Assembly: GCA_029204225.1 (NCBI GenBank)
Contig: CM055092.1
Coordinates: 80,792,778 to 80,856,777 of the forward strand
Direction of reading: 5' to 3'
DNA length: 64,000 nucleotides
Source of the DNA: Diphasiastrum complanatum
Lineage: Eukaryota > Streptophyta > Lycopodiopsida > Lycopodiales > Lycopodiaceae
Shown here: positions 20,601-31,939 of the stretch, piece by piece
How positions within the stretch are numbered: the first letter of the stretch is position 1
Layout of the letters: each line of letters begins with the position of its first letter
The notes under the pieces: model-generated
Told to the model about the DNA's origin: nothing
Seen by the model: only the letters and a program-made list of their open reading frames with translations
Database searches by the model: none
Position numbers and translations under genes: made by a program

Positions 20601-22671
20601 GGGCAACTAACCTACCATTTTCCCGTGCCAAGCTCTAGCACATACAGTAAAGCTGAGGAAACAGTTTCATTGTAGTTCCAGAGTGAGAAGCAGAGTACCT
20701 GCTTAGCAAATAGTAGCTGTTCTGTGCCCTTCATTTTTCTACTTGAAAGCATTTTGTCTTTTCTATGTGCGGCTGACGGGAATCAAACTGCAGACCTTGA
20801 GGTGATGAGAATTTTTACCCCAGTTACCAGACCAGTTGAAAGTTTTGGCCACGCTGTTTCTTGGATAATTAGGAAGAATTACTCTATGAAAAGTATAGGG
20901 AAGCATAAGGTTAATCGATATCACTTGCTATTTATAGACATAACTTCGACATATGAAATTCTAAGCTCTTGTGGAGACTTGAAACATTCTTAGAGGAGTG
21001 CCCCTTAGAATAAAAGATGGTGTTGAACTATGACAGTTCATTTGTCTCTCAGTCACTTGTCAAAGGGGCTCTTATATGACGAAGGCTCACTGGATTTGGA
21101 TAGTCTATTTCCGATATTTGGTTACGTGATAGTATTTTGTTTATCATAAACTCAAGGAATCTTTTCACTAATCCAAGGGTGATGCTGACCTGTTGAACCA
21201 AAGGATGCTAGCAGTCATTTTATTGTAGAGGTCATTATCTTTCTACTTAAAACATATAAAACATGATATTCTAATACATGATTGCACCATGCATATCTTT
21301 TTAGCACGTACTTATCCTTGAGTGGGAGCTAGGACCTGTACTAGTCGATTGGTGACGGGGTTAATCTTCGTGATTTTGCATACCTGCTCTTTAAAACTGT
21401 GTCTGCACATTTTATCCTGGTCGGCCCTGTCTCAGTTTTACATTTTGGATGACAAATTTGCACATAGCCAAGATATATTTATAGGCTCATACATAACATT
21501 TTGGGCTTACAAACGTATGGTTATAATATAAATTTTATAATTTTACAAACTTCTATTTGTTTCAAGCAGTTTTTAACTAAAATGAAGGTATAATATGCTG
21601 TCACAAAGGAAAATGTGTTTGTCCTAATCAGGATATTTCAGTGCAATTTGGAGCTCAGCCCCTTGATGTGTTTTGTGATAATGTGTGTCTACTTAAGAGT
21701 ATTTAATGGCTGCTTTTTCTCGTTATGCAATGCAGGCATTGGGAAGTGGCTTTGAGGTTTTTAGTGTGGGAAATAGAAAATTAGTTCGCTCTGTGCCAAC
21801 AGAACTCAATAAAGATCATAATCAAATTCTGGAAATCGCTCAGGTATTTATATAATTTCTAGGTTTGCTTTCATAGGAAGCACGTGCTTCTATCTATTGG
21901 TGTTTATCTTAGTAGACATTGCTCAACTTTTGATGATGTGTGAAAACAGTTCACGAAGAAACGCGCTTTCTAAAAAAGCTGTCATTGCTTCAGGCTCGAG
22001 GGTATGTAACAAGCGAAGAAGTCCAAGTTTCTCTTATGTGGCACTCTGGCAGAGTTATCGATACACTTGAAACGCTGATGAAGGTATGCATGTGTACTTT
22101 TGATCTGCTGGAAACCAGATTCAAGGGCTGTCTCAAATTTTAATTTAGTATAGCACATTCGTTGCCTAATGCATCTATTTTTCTGTTTAGAACCTTGCAT
22201 GCCTAATGTGGTGACACCTCTAGATCTATGTGTTTGCATTTAATGTTAGGAGAAGCTGTCTAATAATTCCGTCCTAGTTTACCATCTACCAGATAAAGTT
22301 TTAGTAGCAATCATTATTGGAACTATGGTGATAAATCTACTTGCTAACAACAGATACTAGGGAGAACAACTCACCAGATTTAGGAGAGGCAAGATCATAG
22401 TACAACCAGATTGAAAGTACCAAATACAAAACAAAGATTGCAGTGTATATTCACAACAATCTTGACAGAACTCTGCAAGTTTTTGTTTGGTAAATGCCAA
22501 AATCTTTGTAACTTTCTCTGTGTTGCTTGTAACTTCAATTTGGTTGATGATGAGCAGGAAGGATTAGCAATGGTGGATGATGGCCATCCTGATGGAATTC
22601 GTCGGTTCTGGTTCCCTTGTGTTGGCTCCACATCTGGTGCTGTTGAAGCAGGTTCAGAGCTGTCATCATGA
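1803..22671 (+). CDS. VPS22: SNF8 / VPS22, ESCRT-II subunit (7 exons, disrupted 5' end)
   Basis: Vacuolar protein sorting-associated protein 22 (SNF8/EAP30) is a core subunit of ESCRT-II. With VPS25 and VPS36 it sorts ubiquitinated membrane proteins into multivesicular endosomes. Exons: 1803-1854, 2091-2203, 2522-2657, 16831-16985, 21736-21843, 21994-22083, 22558-22671. Together they give about 254 residues, close to the usual 250 of plant VPS22. Recognisable blocks are the MRRRPGI start, [11 protein letters not shown], the winged-helix region with [59 protein letters not shown] and the last exon's [15 protein letters not shown]. All introns are GT-AG with matching phases from exon 2 onward. 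Introns 3 (14.2 kb) and 4 (4.75 kb) hold transposon remains. Exon 1/2 carries frame-changing differences (see separate entry), so the gene is either broken at the 5' end or mis-sequenced there. Confidence 0.93.
2522..2657 (+). CDS. VPS22: SNF8 exon 3
   Basis: Intact exon encoding [20 protein letters not shown] and the [24 protein letters not shown] block, the most conserved part of SNF8. It ends in phase 1 at GAACTAG|GT and joins in frame to exon 4 some 14 kb away. Confidence 0.95.
3254..3562 (-). pseudogene. Penelope RT thumb and C-terminus
   Basis: 102 codons beginning [19 protein letters not shown] and continuing [13 protein letters not shown], the conserved thumb signature of Penelope-like RTs. 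The frame closes with a stop about 65 residues later. There is no downstream endonuclease, supporting the permuted architecture. Confidence 0.8.
3617..4618 (-). pseudogene. Penelope-type reverse transcriptase core, fragmented
   Basis: Three successive open pieces (4618-4358, 4344-4078, 4057-3617) in different frames give RT fingers and palm. Key blocks are [20 protein letters not shown], a [10 protein letters not shown] helix, [12 protein letters not shown] (decayed version of the family's D-F-T-T-L-Y motif) and [16 protein letters not shown] further frame at about 3750-3640 keeps [20 protein letters not shown]. The catalytic YxDD block is unreadable. Upstream, 4880-4740 reads ILLPS...[15 protein letters not shown]...[15 protein letters not shown], probably the region before RT1. 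Confidence 0.8.
5719..6006 (-). pseudogene. GIY-YIG endonuclease domain of Penelope-like element
   Basis: An open stretch of 95 codons. The hallmark pair is in [16 protein letters not shown] (Y-x-x-Y then YVG). It is followed by REARRVH (the catalytic Arg and a His), [17 protein letters not shown] (the Y-x-aI-K-G-f-e-x-F block) and WLRELFWM with the metal-binding Glu. All classic GIY-YIG positions can be placed. Shifting one frame at about 5720 continues with a plausible [11 protein letters not shown] end. The first residues may be missing because the element is cut at 6008. The domain would nick target DNA for reverse-transcription priming. Confidence 0.85.
6009..8211 (+). mobile_element. 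Ty3-type gag-protease fragment
   Basis: Decayed gag followed by a retropepsin. From 6009 one frame reads a gag-like helical segment ([20 protein letters not shown]). 6540-7060 gives a Ser/Asp-rich stretch and a CCHC knuckle [14 protein letters not shown]. 7232-7370 gives two more knuckles, [14 protein letters not shown] and [14 protein letters not shown]. The clean frame 7447-8208 has a Lys/Ser-rich linker and ends in a retropepsin segment [20 protein letters not shown] with the active-site Asp-Ser-Gly. No RT, integrase or LTR follows; 8212-8810 holds nothing recognisable. The 5' edge abuts the Penelope element exactly at 6008/6009. Confidence 0.75.
7447..8208 (+). pseudogene. Ty3-type gag C-terminus and aspartic protease
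   Basis: A 253-codon open frame whose first half is a basic Lys/Ser/Thr-rich linker. The C-terminal third holds the retropepsin core: [19 protein letters not shown] places the catalytic DSG, followed by the LGLTDIQP flap region. It ends with a stop before the protease would be complete. It is a fragment of a larger gag-pol. Confidence 0.7.
8811..10443 (+). mobile_element. Ty1/copia 3' fragment A (RT-RNase H-3' LTR)
   Basis: From about 8811 the frame reads [20 protein letters not shown] of a copia [12 protein letters not shown] (catalytic YVDD), the HFYLGLEF block, then copia RNase H ([29 protein letters not shown]). A small deletion after TTEC shifts the frame at about 9630. The RNase H tail ([21 protein letters not shown]) continues in another frame to about 9925. 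A polypurine tract (aaggaggg) precedes the 3' LTR at 9963. Everything 5' of the RT palm is missing. It lies in SNF8 intron 3, in sense orientation. Confidence 0.9.
9963..10443 (+). repeat. 3' LTR of copia fragment A
   Basis: Starts TGTTAGAAATAAATGA directly after the polypurine tract and ends CTCTCCTACA, matching the LTR termini of copia element B. It contains a (CT)n tract at about 10307-10360. Confidence 0.85.
10444..11859. other. Intronic spacer, no recognised feature
   Basis: Lies between the oppositely oriented copia elements in SNF8 intron 3. Short open frames have no similarity I recognise. Confidence 0.5.
11860..12211 (-). repeat. 3' LTR of copia element B, truncated
   Basis: Matches the 5' LTR from its TGTTAG start (12211) to the (GA)n tract at about 11861. 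The last 90 or so bases are missing. Confidence 0.85.
12249..13109 (-). pseudogene. copia RT end and RNase H (element B)
   Basis: 286 codons from [16 protein letters not shown] through copia RNase H ([53 protein letters not shown]) to the terminal [13 protein letters not shown]. It is almost identical to fragment A over the same region and lacks A's frameshift. The YVDD part of RT is absent because of the internal deletion. Confidence 0.9.
13135..14137 (-). pseudogene. copia gag polyprotein (element B)
   Basis: A long open frame with the retrotransposon gag (UBN2-type) features [18 protein letters not shown] near the start, [11 protein letters not shown] in the middle and [15 protein letters not shown] Lys/Gly repeat region and the CCHC knuckle [14 protein letters not shown] follow. 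It binds and packages element RNA in virus-like particles. The frame shifts near 13240 and continues to the deletion joint at about 13120. Confidence 0.85.
14798..15248 (-). repeat. 5' LTR of copia element B
   Basis: 451 bp. On the minus strand it begins TGTTAGAAATAAA and ends CTTTCCTACA, followed at once by the primer-binding site. It shares with other copia LTRs here the block 'tttgacccaaaaggttgagatttgtg'. Confidence 0.9.
15249..16830 (-). other. Intron 3 remainder with copia RNase H remnant
   Basis: On the minus strand 16255-16080 reads [18 protein letters not shown] and, after a frameshift, an FTKAL-type end: the C-terminus of a copia RNase H from a different lineage than A-C. A 3' LTR may lie at about 15650-15990 but its ends were not found. 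The rest of the interval is unassigned. Confidence 0.6.
16831..16985 (+). CDS. VPS22: SNF8 exon 4
   Basis: Intact exon after ttttcag, encoding [28 protein letters not shown] and [12 protein letters not shown]. It closes with AAA|GTAAGT, a consensus donor. Confidence 0.95.
17605..17635. repeat. (TG)n microsatellite
   Basis: Pure TG run of about 15 units in SNF8 intron 4. Confidence 0.95.
17640..20880 (+). repeat. Degenerate duplicated blocks in SNF8 intron 4
   Basis: Two block types recur. Block X (around 'caattg..agctgccattatt..tac' to 'cagcaacaca') is at about 17836-18140 and again at about 19684-19880. Block Y ('gagtaaagctt.taaggtgcc', 'ctatagtgtcac.tttgtgaagaatagagt', 'aagtttgcaac') is at about 18185-18605 and 18969-19480, with a weaker copy at about 20590-20780. 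The order X-Y-Y'-X' suggests a segment duplication followed by decay, or nested copies of an unknown element. No protein similarity is recognised. Confidence 0.65.
17879..17964 (+). mobile_element. tRNA-derived SINE-like insertion with TSD
   Basis: An 86-bp insert with an RNA polymerase III box A (TGGCTCAGTTAG) and a box B (AGTTCAAGCCC). Its ends can pair like an acceptor stem (CAAGGG with CCCTTG). It is flanked by ATTATTAGTACAG (17866-17878) and ATTACTAGTACAG (17965-17977), a 13-bp target-site duplication with one mismatch. The paralogous block at about 19710 is uninterrupted, giving an empty-site comparison. A second copy is at 23510-23600. Confidence 0.75.
21736..21843 (+). CDS. VPS22: SNF8 exon 5
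   Basis: Intact 108-bp phase-0 exon: [20 protein letters not shown] then [16 protein letters not shown], the junction between the two winged-helix domains. Confidence 0.95.
21994..22083 (+). CDS. VPS22: SNF8 exon 6
   Basis: Intact 90-bp exon: [30 protein letters not shown]. Acceptor ttcag and donor GTATGC are normal. Confidence 0.95.
22558..22671 (+). CDS. VPS22: SNF8 exon 7 and stop
   Basis: Last exon: [21 protein letters not shown]-terminal tail ending ELSS and TGA at 22669-22671. The C-terminal winged helix contacts VPS25 in ESCRT-II. Confidence 0.95.
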   Translation, partial: EGLAMVDDGHPDGIRRFWFPCVGSTSGAVEAGSELSS

Positions 22672-25600
22672 GTTTGCCTTATTTCTTGGTCAGGTGGCCT
22701 TCTTTCACGCTTTCTAGTTTTGAGTTGACATGGTGACTGGTCGTGTCAACATATCAATAGCATGGAGGCATGGACTCTAATGAGATGATGAGTCAATTGC
22801 TTTTTCCTCTGAGTAGTTATCAAAGAACATACTGATGAGGACGGTACAAAAAGCTTGGTTATATTTCAGAGAACCAATTCTGCATTCTGTTCCATGGCTG
22901 AAAAGAACGCTCAATATATCCTTGCAGTGTGGTGATTATGATCTTCTGTAGTGCTGATCAGCAACTTAGTTTTTCAGATAAATCTTGTCTGATCAATAAC
23001 TCATTGCAAAAGAACATCTAAGCTATGTGTGACTGAGTCATTAATAAGTGATATAAGAGCCTTGAATATTGAGCAATAAACACATCTTCTTATGAGTTGA
23101 TGTGGGTCTCCTAGTGCCTTGGCACTCCACAATAATATTATGTTTTGCATATTCTCTAAGGTCTATTTGGTTGAGCATTAATTTTATTAATTGTTCTTTG
23201 TGATTGAGAATGTTGGATTGGAACATATTCTTTTGAACTGTAATTTGATTGAACTTACCTCGGAACCTTTCAACTTTGAAACGTTCCATTTAAATGACTT
23301 GAACCAATGCAAAATGAAATACCCTAGCTCTTGTAAATGAGCATTGGTTTCTTTTAGAGCTTGAAGTTGGTTAGATTATCCAGTTGTTTGCTCAATTTGA
23401 CCATTGATCAAATATTGTTACTATTTATCTTGACTATCTACCTGATCTACTGGCTAGCATAACCCTTCAATGTGACTTCAAGGAAAGCGGATGTGATATC
23501 TACTATGCTATCAATCATCCAAGGGTTGGCTCAGTTGGTTAGCTTGGCATCCAAAGTTTTTTTGGTCCCATATTCAAGCCCCCTTTGGAAACCAAAATGC
23601 ACTTATGTGCCTATCTTCTTTGGTTGGTATCGTGCATCTACCTAACTCTAAGTCCACTTATTCACTTAAATTTTTGTGATTCGTTGGTGCAAGATAGGTG
23701 CACTTATATACCGTTATATGGGTATCTAATTGTATGTGGTTGATTACATGTATCGAACTTGTTCGCTTTTTAGTGAAAACTTGACTCATGCTTTAAACAA
23801 TGCTTTCTCCCAAAGTTAGTTAATGCTTAGTGGGTAGTCACTCCCTTTTCTTGGCCTTTTGTAATGTACATGGCCTTTCATGTATGCTTTCTATCATGCT
23901 ATTGCTTTTCCTGTCTTGGATTGCCAGTGCTCCTCCCACATATTGCATGATGTGAGCTGTTTCTACACCACATATTTGTCCTAATTGCTTTTGAAGTGTT
24001 AATGTCACCTTGTTAATGATCAATGGCATTGTCTAGCCTTATCCACCCCACTAATTGGATTTATTTACCTTTCATCATGACCCATGCATATGTCTTTATA
24101 CATATTTCACATTGAGATAGAGTGTAATACATTAAATATCTATGACAAAACTCATTGCACATGCTCAAAAGTAACTCCTTGCCATAATACATGGCAACAA
24201 TAGGACAAATTTCTTGGCAACAAGGACTTCATCGCCCAATCCAACTAAAATTGAAATAGTTTAACCAAGTGTGTTGGTCCTACTCTACTCTACATTCTTC
24301 ACATGATTTCACTCTTCAAATGTGCATACGATTGATTGTTTTTTCATCAAGTTAGGGAGGTCTTGTAGAGTTTCAAAGATTTATGATAGTTCTATTGGGT
24401 AAAGTTGCAAAGTACTAATAAAGCAAAACTTCAAACATGATTATCTTAGTTACGTACACTTGGGTAATATGCTTGTTATAGAGAATTTTGTTAGGCTGGT
24501 CGAAAACATGTGGATCTTTTTTGTCACAAATTTTATGAAAATAAGTTTCTATGGAATAAACCCTTCGAAAATTTTGACAATTTTAATATCAAAATACAAT
24601 AAGAGATATGGGTGCAAATATTCTAAATACTACGCATAATACATATTGTTAGACCAAGATGGGCACTTTATGAGGGTGCCAAAGTCAGATGTTTGAAGAG
24701 TCCCTACCCAATGCATATTCTTATCAAGAATCGCTTTGGTGACAGAGACCTTAGCAAAAAATTTCTCAACATGCACTATTCAAAAATAAGGTCTATATGG
24801 ATTCTCCAATTAAAGCAAACTTTTATCTATTGAAATAGTTATTTACGACTAATGGCACAACGCACAATCTTTCATGATTTTACATGTAAGCAAGCACCAA
24901 ATTTTTGTAGGCAATTGAGGAAAAGTATAGATCAATTATGGCTAAAAAGTTGAGACATTTTAAAGAAGAAAGAGCATGCACTTAGTGGCATGACTATTTC
25001 ATCCAAGAAAATAGCTTACACACTTGCATGCATCACGATGAAGTAACTAACTAGACACTCATACGTTGACATGATTACTTAAGATTGTCAAAGAGATAAA
25101 TATAAAGAGATCATGCTGTATTTGTGGTGGAGATACTTGCCTCATGAGAATCATTTTGAACGGGAGAATTGGAATCAATATAAAATCCAAAGGATTTACA
25201 AAGATTAATTGATGGAAATTTAGGATATGCTTCCATAGAAGGACATTTTGTTTTGGAAATAAAGAGCATCGTGAATGGGCAAACACTTTTCTAGCTTAAT
25301 TTGTTGACAATTATTGACAATTGGATCATCATATTTTTTAGAACAGTTTTTCAAATCTACATGCTTTGTGTGTTAGCATGTCACCTCCACATTATGTAAT
25401 GTAACTAGTTCATTCCTTGTTGATCTTAAAGGTAGTTATTAGTCTCCATGCTTTAGAGGGTCTTGTAATGAATGTGCAAAACTTGTAGTTTTGATGGTGT
25501 GAATTTTGAAAACGAGCCTATTGATACAATTCATCATGGAATTGGTTTATGATAGAAGGTAGTCTTTATTGTTGATGACAAGGAGTGTAGCTCATAAAAA

Positions 25601-25690
25601 ACAAGCTACTAATAGACCAATCCTACTACTAGTGCTATATGGATCTTATATCATAATTTTCCATCTTACATAGTTCCTCATAATAAATTT
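22672..25690. other. Intergenic stretch downstream of SNF8
   Basis: Contains the SNF8 3' untranslated region (limits not determined), a second SINE copy and AT-rich sequence with short unrecognised frames. Confidence 0.5.
23510..23600 (+). mobile_element. tRNA-derived SINE-like copy 2
   Basis: About 90% identical to the 17879-17964 insert, with the same box A (TGGCTCAGTTGG) and box B region (ATTCAAGCCCC). Similarity ends near 'aaaccaaaatgca'. The sequence after that may be a 3' body absent from copy 1. No clear target-site duplication was found. Confidence 0.65.
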
Positions 25691-25871
25691 GTAAAAACAG
25701 GATGGTAGGTCTATGACTTTTGAAAGCAAGAAGTTGGACCCAACTCAAAGTAGATATTCTACTTATGAGAAAGAACTTTTTGTTGTCATCCATATGCGTT
25801 AAAGATTTGGAGACATTATTTGTACAGATCTAAATTCATGTTTATGACGGATCACGAGTCTCTTAAATATA
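25691..25871 (+). mobile_element. Ty3/gypsy RNase H scrap
   Basis: Reads QDGRSMTFESKKLDPTQSRY, STYEKELFVVIH and, after frameshifts, a 'WRHYLY...DHESLKYI'-type block, typical of the RNase H following gypsy RT. Only about 180 bp remain. Confidence 0.7.
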
Positions 25872-26245
25872 TCTGTGATGCCTCGAACCTTAGGAGTGAT
25901 GGAAAGCGATGAAGCTCAGATGGAGTCGATCTGTCGGATAAGGCTACTGCCTCAACCCGCAATCAATCATCCTTCGAACGACAGATAGCTACTGCTAATC
26001 TGACTATAAGTTTATGAACAACAGATAATGTCTTAATGACAGCGAAAATATATCTACTGATAAAATTAAACAAGCATCGCAGCATTCACAGATTACACAT
26101 TGAACAGAAAAGGATGTACTCGTCTATAATATCATAATCGAGTGTACATTGAAACTCTTTCTTGAGCGTTGTTTGTTTCCCAAATCAGCGCGTCGGCGTG
26201 AGAAAGGTGTTCTCTTCTCACAAAAGGAACTAGCTACTGCTAGAT

Positions 26246-26551
26246 CTATATTTCTTCCTTGATACGCGCCTCACTTAGTGCTGTAGCCGTCGTGGCATCA
26301 CTTATATGAGTGATTACATGGTCTTTCACTAAAAGATTGATTAAGGACAATGCTCTTTGTGCCTTTTTATCAAAGGCCCTCATGTCACATGGAGTGGTAT
26401 TTGGCCGGACTTCAATACCTGCCACGATCTCCCACAACTCTTTCTCCATCAAAATGCTCTTCATTTTGAATTTCCAGATGTTGTAGTTAGAAGCCCCATC
26501 AAGTTTGCTTGCATCGCCCGAAATTGCCTCATTGATGTTTGCCATCTCCAA
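26246..26551 (-). pseudogene. copia gag N-terminal fragment
   Basis: 101 codons with KLDGASNYNIWKFKMKSILM and EKELWEIVAGIEV, the start of a copia gag. It continues through ...FDKKAQRALSLINLLVKDHV. The frame stops soon after; no knuckle, LTR or pol is nearby. Confidence 0.75.
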
Positions 26552-26879
26552 ACTGCTTGAAACTCCACCTGTAGGTTATAAAGTGTATGCCAAAGCCAAT
26601 CGTGATGTTAGAAATCACAAATAATGACCTGCGATTTTTGGCTTACCAGGCCACCTGCTGCTCTTTCGTATACTCTGTATATCTTTGTCTGTATCCTTTG
26701 TTGATCCTTTATGTGATCAATCCAGGGATCTGGTTAAATTAAAAGATCTAATAAAAAAAATGCATCAGCCTTAAAGAAAATTGATTCCAGCTTTCTATCA
26801 TTGTCCTCCATGAATTAGCTGCCTCTTGCCCGTTGCACAGTGCCTTCATGCTGCAGACCTTCACGTTTTTGCTAAAGGA

Positions 26880-27310
26880 CATTTTTCGCGACTTTAAGAG
26901 CAGTGTCACTTTTTCAAGGGCAGTGTCACTTTTTTTTTAAAGGTGAAAAACCCGACAGTAGGCGTAAAAACTTTTGTAAGGCATTTGGAGACGGTGTCGC
27001 TTTTTCAAAAAGGCAAAAAATGGGACAGTGTCGCTTTTTTTCCAAGGGCCAAAAAGCCGACAGTAGGGCAGAAACCAGTTCTAAGGTTAGTGTTGCTTTT
27101 CTAAGGGCAAGTGTCGCTTTTTTCCAAAAGGCGAAAAAATGCGACAATAGGCCAGAAAACATTTCTAAGGCATTTCAAAACAGTGTCGCCTTTTTCGCAA
27201 AAAATGCGAAAATGCGAAAGTGTCGGGAAAAAGAGTTATTTTCTAAGTGTTTTAGACCTAGGGATGAATTTTCCTCATGACCCAAAAATGCGAACTGTGC
27301 GACGAAACAA
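26880..27310 (+). repeat. Degenerate 'cagtgtcgctttttc' tandem repeats
   Basis: Repeated units built from 'cagtgtcgcttttttcc', 'aagggc', 'aaaaagccgacagtagg' and 'aaaatgcgaa' occur six or so times with variable spacing. Long open frames here are by-products of the repetition. A related array in opposite orientation lies at about 31940-32230. Confidence 0.75.
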
Positions 27311-27477
27311 TTCAAAAATGCAGATGATTTAAATATTCTAATTTACAGGTTTATAAGATAGTCAATGGAATCAATTCACTTAGGTTAAATAGAATCAATT
27401 CTAGTACTTTAAGGTCTCCCAGATATAGTAATGGGATTGAGGAGGAGCCTAAATCCTTCAAGATAATGTGAGGTTCA

Positions 27478-27640
27478 AGAAGATATCTACAATGGCACTT
27501 CACTACATAAAGATGAATATGTCCAATGAGATTCTTAGTTAGATAGAAGCATGTGTCTCTCTCAAGAATGCTTGGGATACATTAAAGGCCATCTACGAGT
27601 ATAAAAATACCTCAAGATTGCTCGCCTTGAGAAAAAAAAA
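27478..27640 (+). mobile_element. copia gag scrap
   Basis: Reads TMALHYIKMNMSNEIL, then (past a stop) IEACVSLKNAWDTLKAIYEY, the middle of a copia gag (the A-W-D/E-x-L motif). Too short to assign a lineage. Confidence 0.65.
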
Positions 27641-28014
27641 ATCCTCCAAAGCTATCAAAGCAAAGTGGATAATGCTCAAAGGTATGTGTGTTATGTCCAC
27701 GTCCTATATATAGGACTTGGCATAGTCCTAGACTTGGATACACGGTACTCCAGTACTCAAGATTATTGGTTACGCCATGTTATTCTGAATGAGGCCAATA
27801 ATGTGATTAATAACCTTGTGAGGCCCATAGTACACACTAAGTGGAGTAAGTACATGGTTTAGGACAATCAATGCATGTGTAGAGCATCAATAGCAATGTA
27901 TTGTGCTTTTGGGGAGTCTTAGCCTTGTATGGATGCATGCACAGGGAGGCTTTGGGGCTATATAGCCTAGTGGAAACTCATCCTACATCATTCCATATTT
28001 TGGTGATTCATTGC

Positions 28015-29048
<1,034 letters not shown>

Positions 29049-31246
29049 GCATGAATGGTATGCAACTTCTCTATTCTACACTTAGCCCTTAGTTTTTGTT
29101 AAAAATATATATATGACCCTTTGTAACATTTGGAGGGAAATTTGAAAACCACCAAAGCCACTTCAACGGTCAAGATTAGTGAAGGTATATCCTACAGCCT
29201 CTGCTTCTTGAGTACTCTTGTTTCAAATGCATCTATATGAGGAAGGAATGGGCCTGTAGGCTTTCTCCATGCCCTCTCTCCTCTTCTCTCATCATCCTCT
29301 CTTACCTTCTGCTTAGGCACAACAAGAATTGCAGTGTGAGAGCTTACACGACAACGATCAGAGAGCAAACTCCGAAATAATTTGGTAAGTGGCCTTCTTA
29401 CTTGTTTACTTCTACTTTGAACACTTTGTATGCAAAAGAGATGGATGAATTCGGTTGCAACCTTTGACATTCTTGTTATATCAGCAATAGCTTTTGTAGC
29501 AAGCATATGAGAGGATCAAACGGATTTATGCATGCATGATTGCTTTCAATATTTGCTAGTATATGTATTTGTCCTACAAGCCAGCGATGGCCATCTGAGG
29601 GCGCTTGATTAGGAGCCCATTTGACAGCGATGAAGGTTGTGGTAGTGCTACCACATATGCATGAAATCGCTGAGGTAGCTTATAGTATTGCACTGAATGC
29701 TACAACGCGAGTATTGAGGCTCCTGCTGAGAAATATGGCCAAAAATCGCTGACCAGTGATAAGTAGTTTGAGAACTATCAAAGCTCACTAGTTTGACAGC
29801 AAATCACGCATTGTTCTTCACAAGTTCTCACAAAGCACGCATTGTTCTTCACAAGTTCTCACACATGTGCTAGAAATATGTCATTATCACAATATACTGA
29901 TGGTTGATGAAAGAAACCACTAGAATCGAATAAGAGCTCACTACAATAATAGATTAATGATAATACATGTGATTATCTCTGTCTCACACAGTTTTACAGC
30001 ATAAAAGAGCACAAAGGGTTTAGGTATACTCCGATTGACATCAGGTATAAGGTACGTATGACACTCAGAACATTTACACTCCAGATTATGCTTTTAAAAG
30101 AGGACAATAAACTCGTTTGGTACATACTATAAACTAATTGGACTATTCGTACACATGTCTCTACACTATGGTGATTCTCAGAAATGGATACGGAAGGTCA
30201 ATCTTCGCAACTACATACCACAAACGTGATCGCTTCGCAAGAATCGGTTTAGTCTACCATTCAGGTAAGAAATGCATATATTCTCACAAGTTTTTATTAG
30301 TATGGCTCAAAACGTAGGGTGATAGAGTAAGCCTGACAAAAGTCTACAAAAAAAGTAGTATGATATGATAACCGTGTATATTTTTCATACAATAGATCAA
30401 TGGTTGCTTTTTGAATGATCATAACCCTGGAATTTATAGCTGGTTGGTTTCTAGATAAGGATTTGCATACTTCTTGTGTGTTCTTGTAAGTCCATGGTTT
30501 TGTACCAAGAACGAATTCATGCATAGGATCGGAATGGCATGGAATTGCCCTGGTCTTAGTATGAATATGCTTACGCAAATGTTTAGTTGCACTATCTTAT
30601 AACAATTTCTCCGATAATGTCTAAAGCACTAATGTGACTTGAAATTGTAAGAACGGTAAGTAAGGTTTGCGGACTCTTGTATAGCATGGATTTGCTCAAG
30701 AAGTCACGAGCACCATACATTGTCGGTTTATAGACAAGAGTGATGGGATGGCATGGATTTGCCGCAGAGCTCATGTACCGGTCCAAACCGCTTACACGCT
30801 CATTATTTGCTATGCTCTTTATATGGCTTGTTTTCAAATGCGTAATGTGTTTTATTTAACGATACGGACCAAAAACCAGCAAATTGATCAGTATGGTGGA
30901 TGCCCTGATACGGTACTAGTATGGTTTGGCCATAGTACTTATAATAAAAACTAGTAAGGGAAGATTGGACTACAATAAACTTTATTTTACATTGCAAGCT
31001 GCTTAGCTAAGCTTAACGTATTTTGTATATGGATAACAACTGGCATTCAGTGTTGACACATGTCTTCCTCACTGTGCTAACTTGTGCGGTTTTGTGTGGT
31101 GGGATGGTGGGATGGTGGCAGGTACCAGCTGGATGTCTTGATATATGTTTCGCTTTACGGTGCTTTTATTAGTACTATATACTTTTCAGCTATGTGCTAC
31201 CTTGTTAGTCTATGAATAAAGGGTAAGAGGAACTTTGCTCTGTTAA
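29049..31246. other. Intergenic stretch, one foldback element
   Basis: No gene recognised. A possible MITE lies at 29582-29751. At about 29806-29868 a roughly 30-bp unit (cgcattgttcttcacaagt) is tandemly duplicated. Confidence 0.5.
29582..29751. mobile_element. Foldback/MITE-like sequence
   Basis: Begins CAGCGATGGCC and ends GGCCAAAAATCGCTG, so CAGCGAT...GGCC is inverted at the two ends. An inner hairpin has arms CAGCGAT (29625-29631) and ATCGCTG (29666-29672) around TGTGGTAG..CTACCACA. The CAGNGNTGGCC-like end resembles hAT MITEs, but I found no 8-bp target duplication. Confidence 0.4.

Positions 31247-31328
<82 letters not shown>
31247..31328. repeat. (CT)n microsatellite, about 80 bp
   Basis: Uninterrupted TC/CT run. 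Confidence 0.97.
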
Positions 31329-31330
<2 letters not shown>

Positions 31331-31939
31331 CTCTTGCTTCCTATTCCTTGGCTCGGAGCTCAAGGGTGAAGTTGTTGGAGATTGATCGATTTCTTTTACT
31401 TGGTTGGGTGGTTTTCCATGATTTATGATTCTAGGCTATGTTTTTGGTCAAACATTGCTTGTTTTTTATGATTTTTTTATTGGAAATTGATATTATGAGG
31501 TAATATCCAGCATTTAGATGGCTATAACTCTGTCAATTGAGTTGCATGTGTGTGGGATGGGGTTTCATGTGGTTGAAATCAATCTTATATAGTGAAAAAC
31601 CTGAAAAAATTGCCCAAAATCATTATCTTTGCAAGTTTTCTCATAAAATTTGGTTGCATACTGTCATGAAACACCTTGTAGACCTTGTAAGTGGATTAAC
31701 CAAAGTCTTTTGAAGCGGTCCCTGAAGTTAGAGCCAAGTGGGTGTAGGAGGAAGTGCAACCTACTACAGAACTTTTGACGCTCTATTCTCACACATGTGA
31801 AGCTAAGATGGCAGGGCGAGGTGTCAATCATCTTGGTCACTTGGTCTCCCTCCGTACTAAGCTTTTTAGCACATGATTTGTGTTAGATTTTAATGCTCAG
31901 CCTTAACAACCGTTCAAGTAACGAGCAACCTCAAAAACA

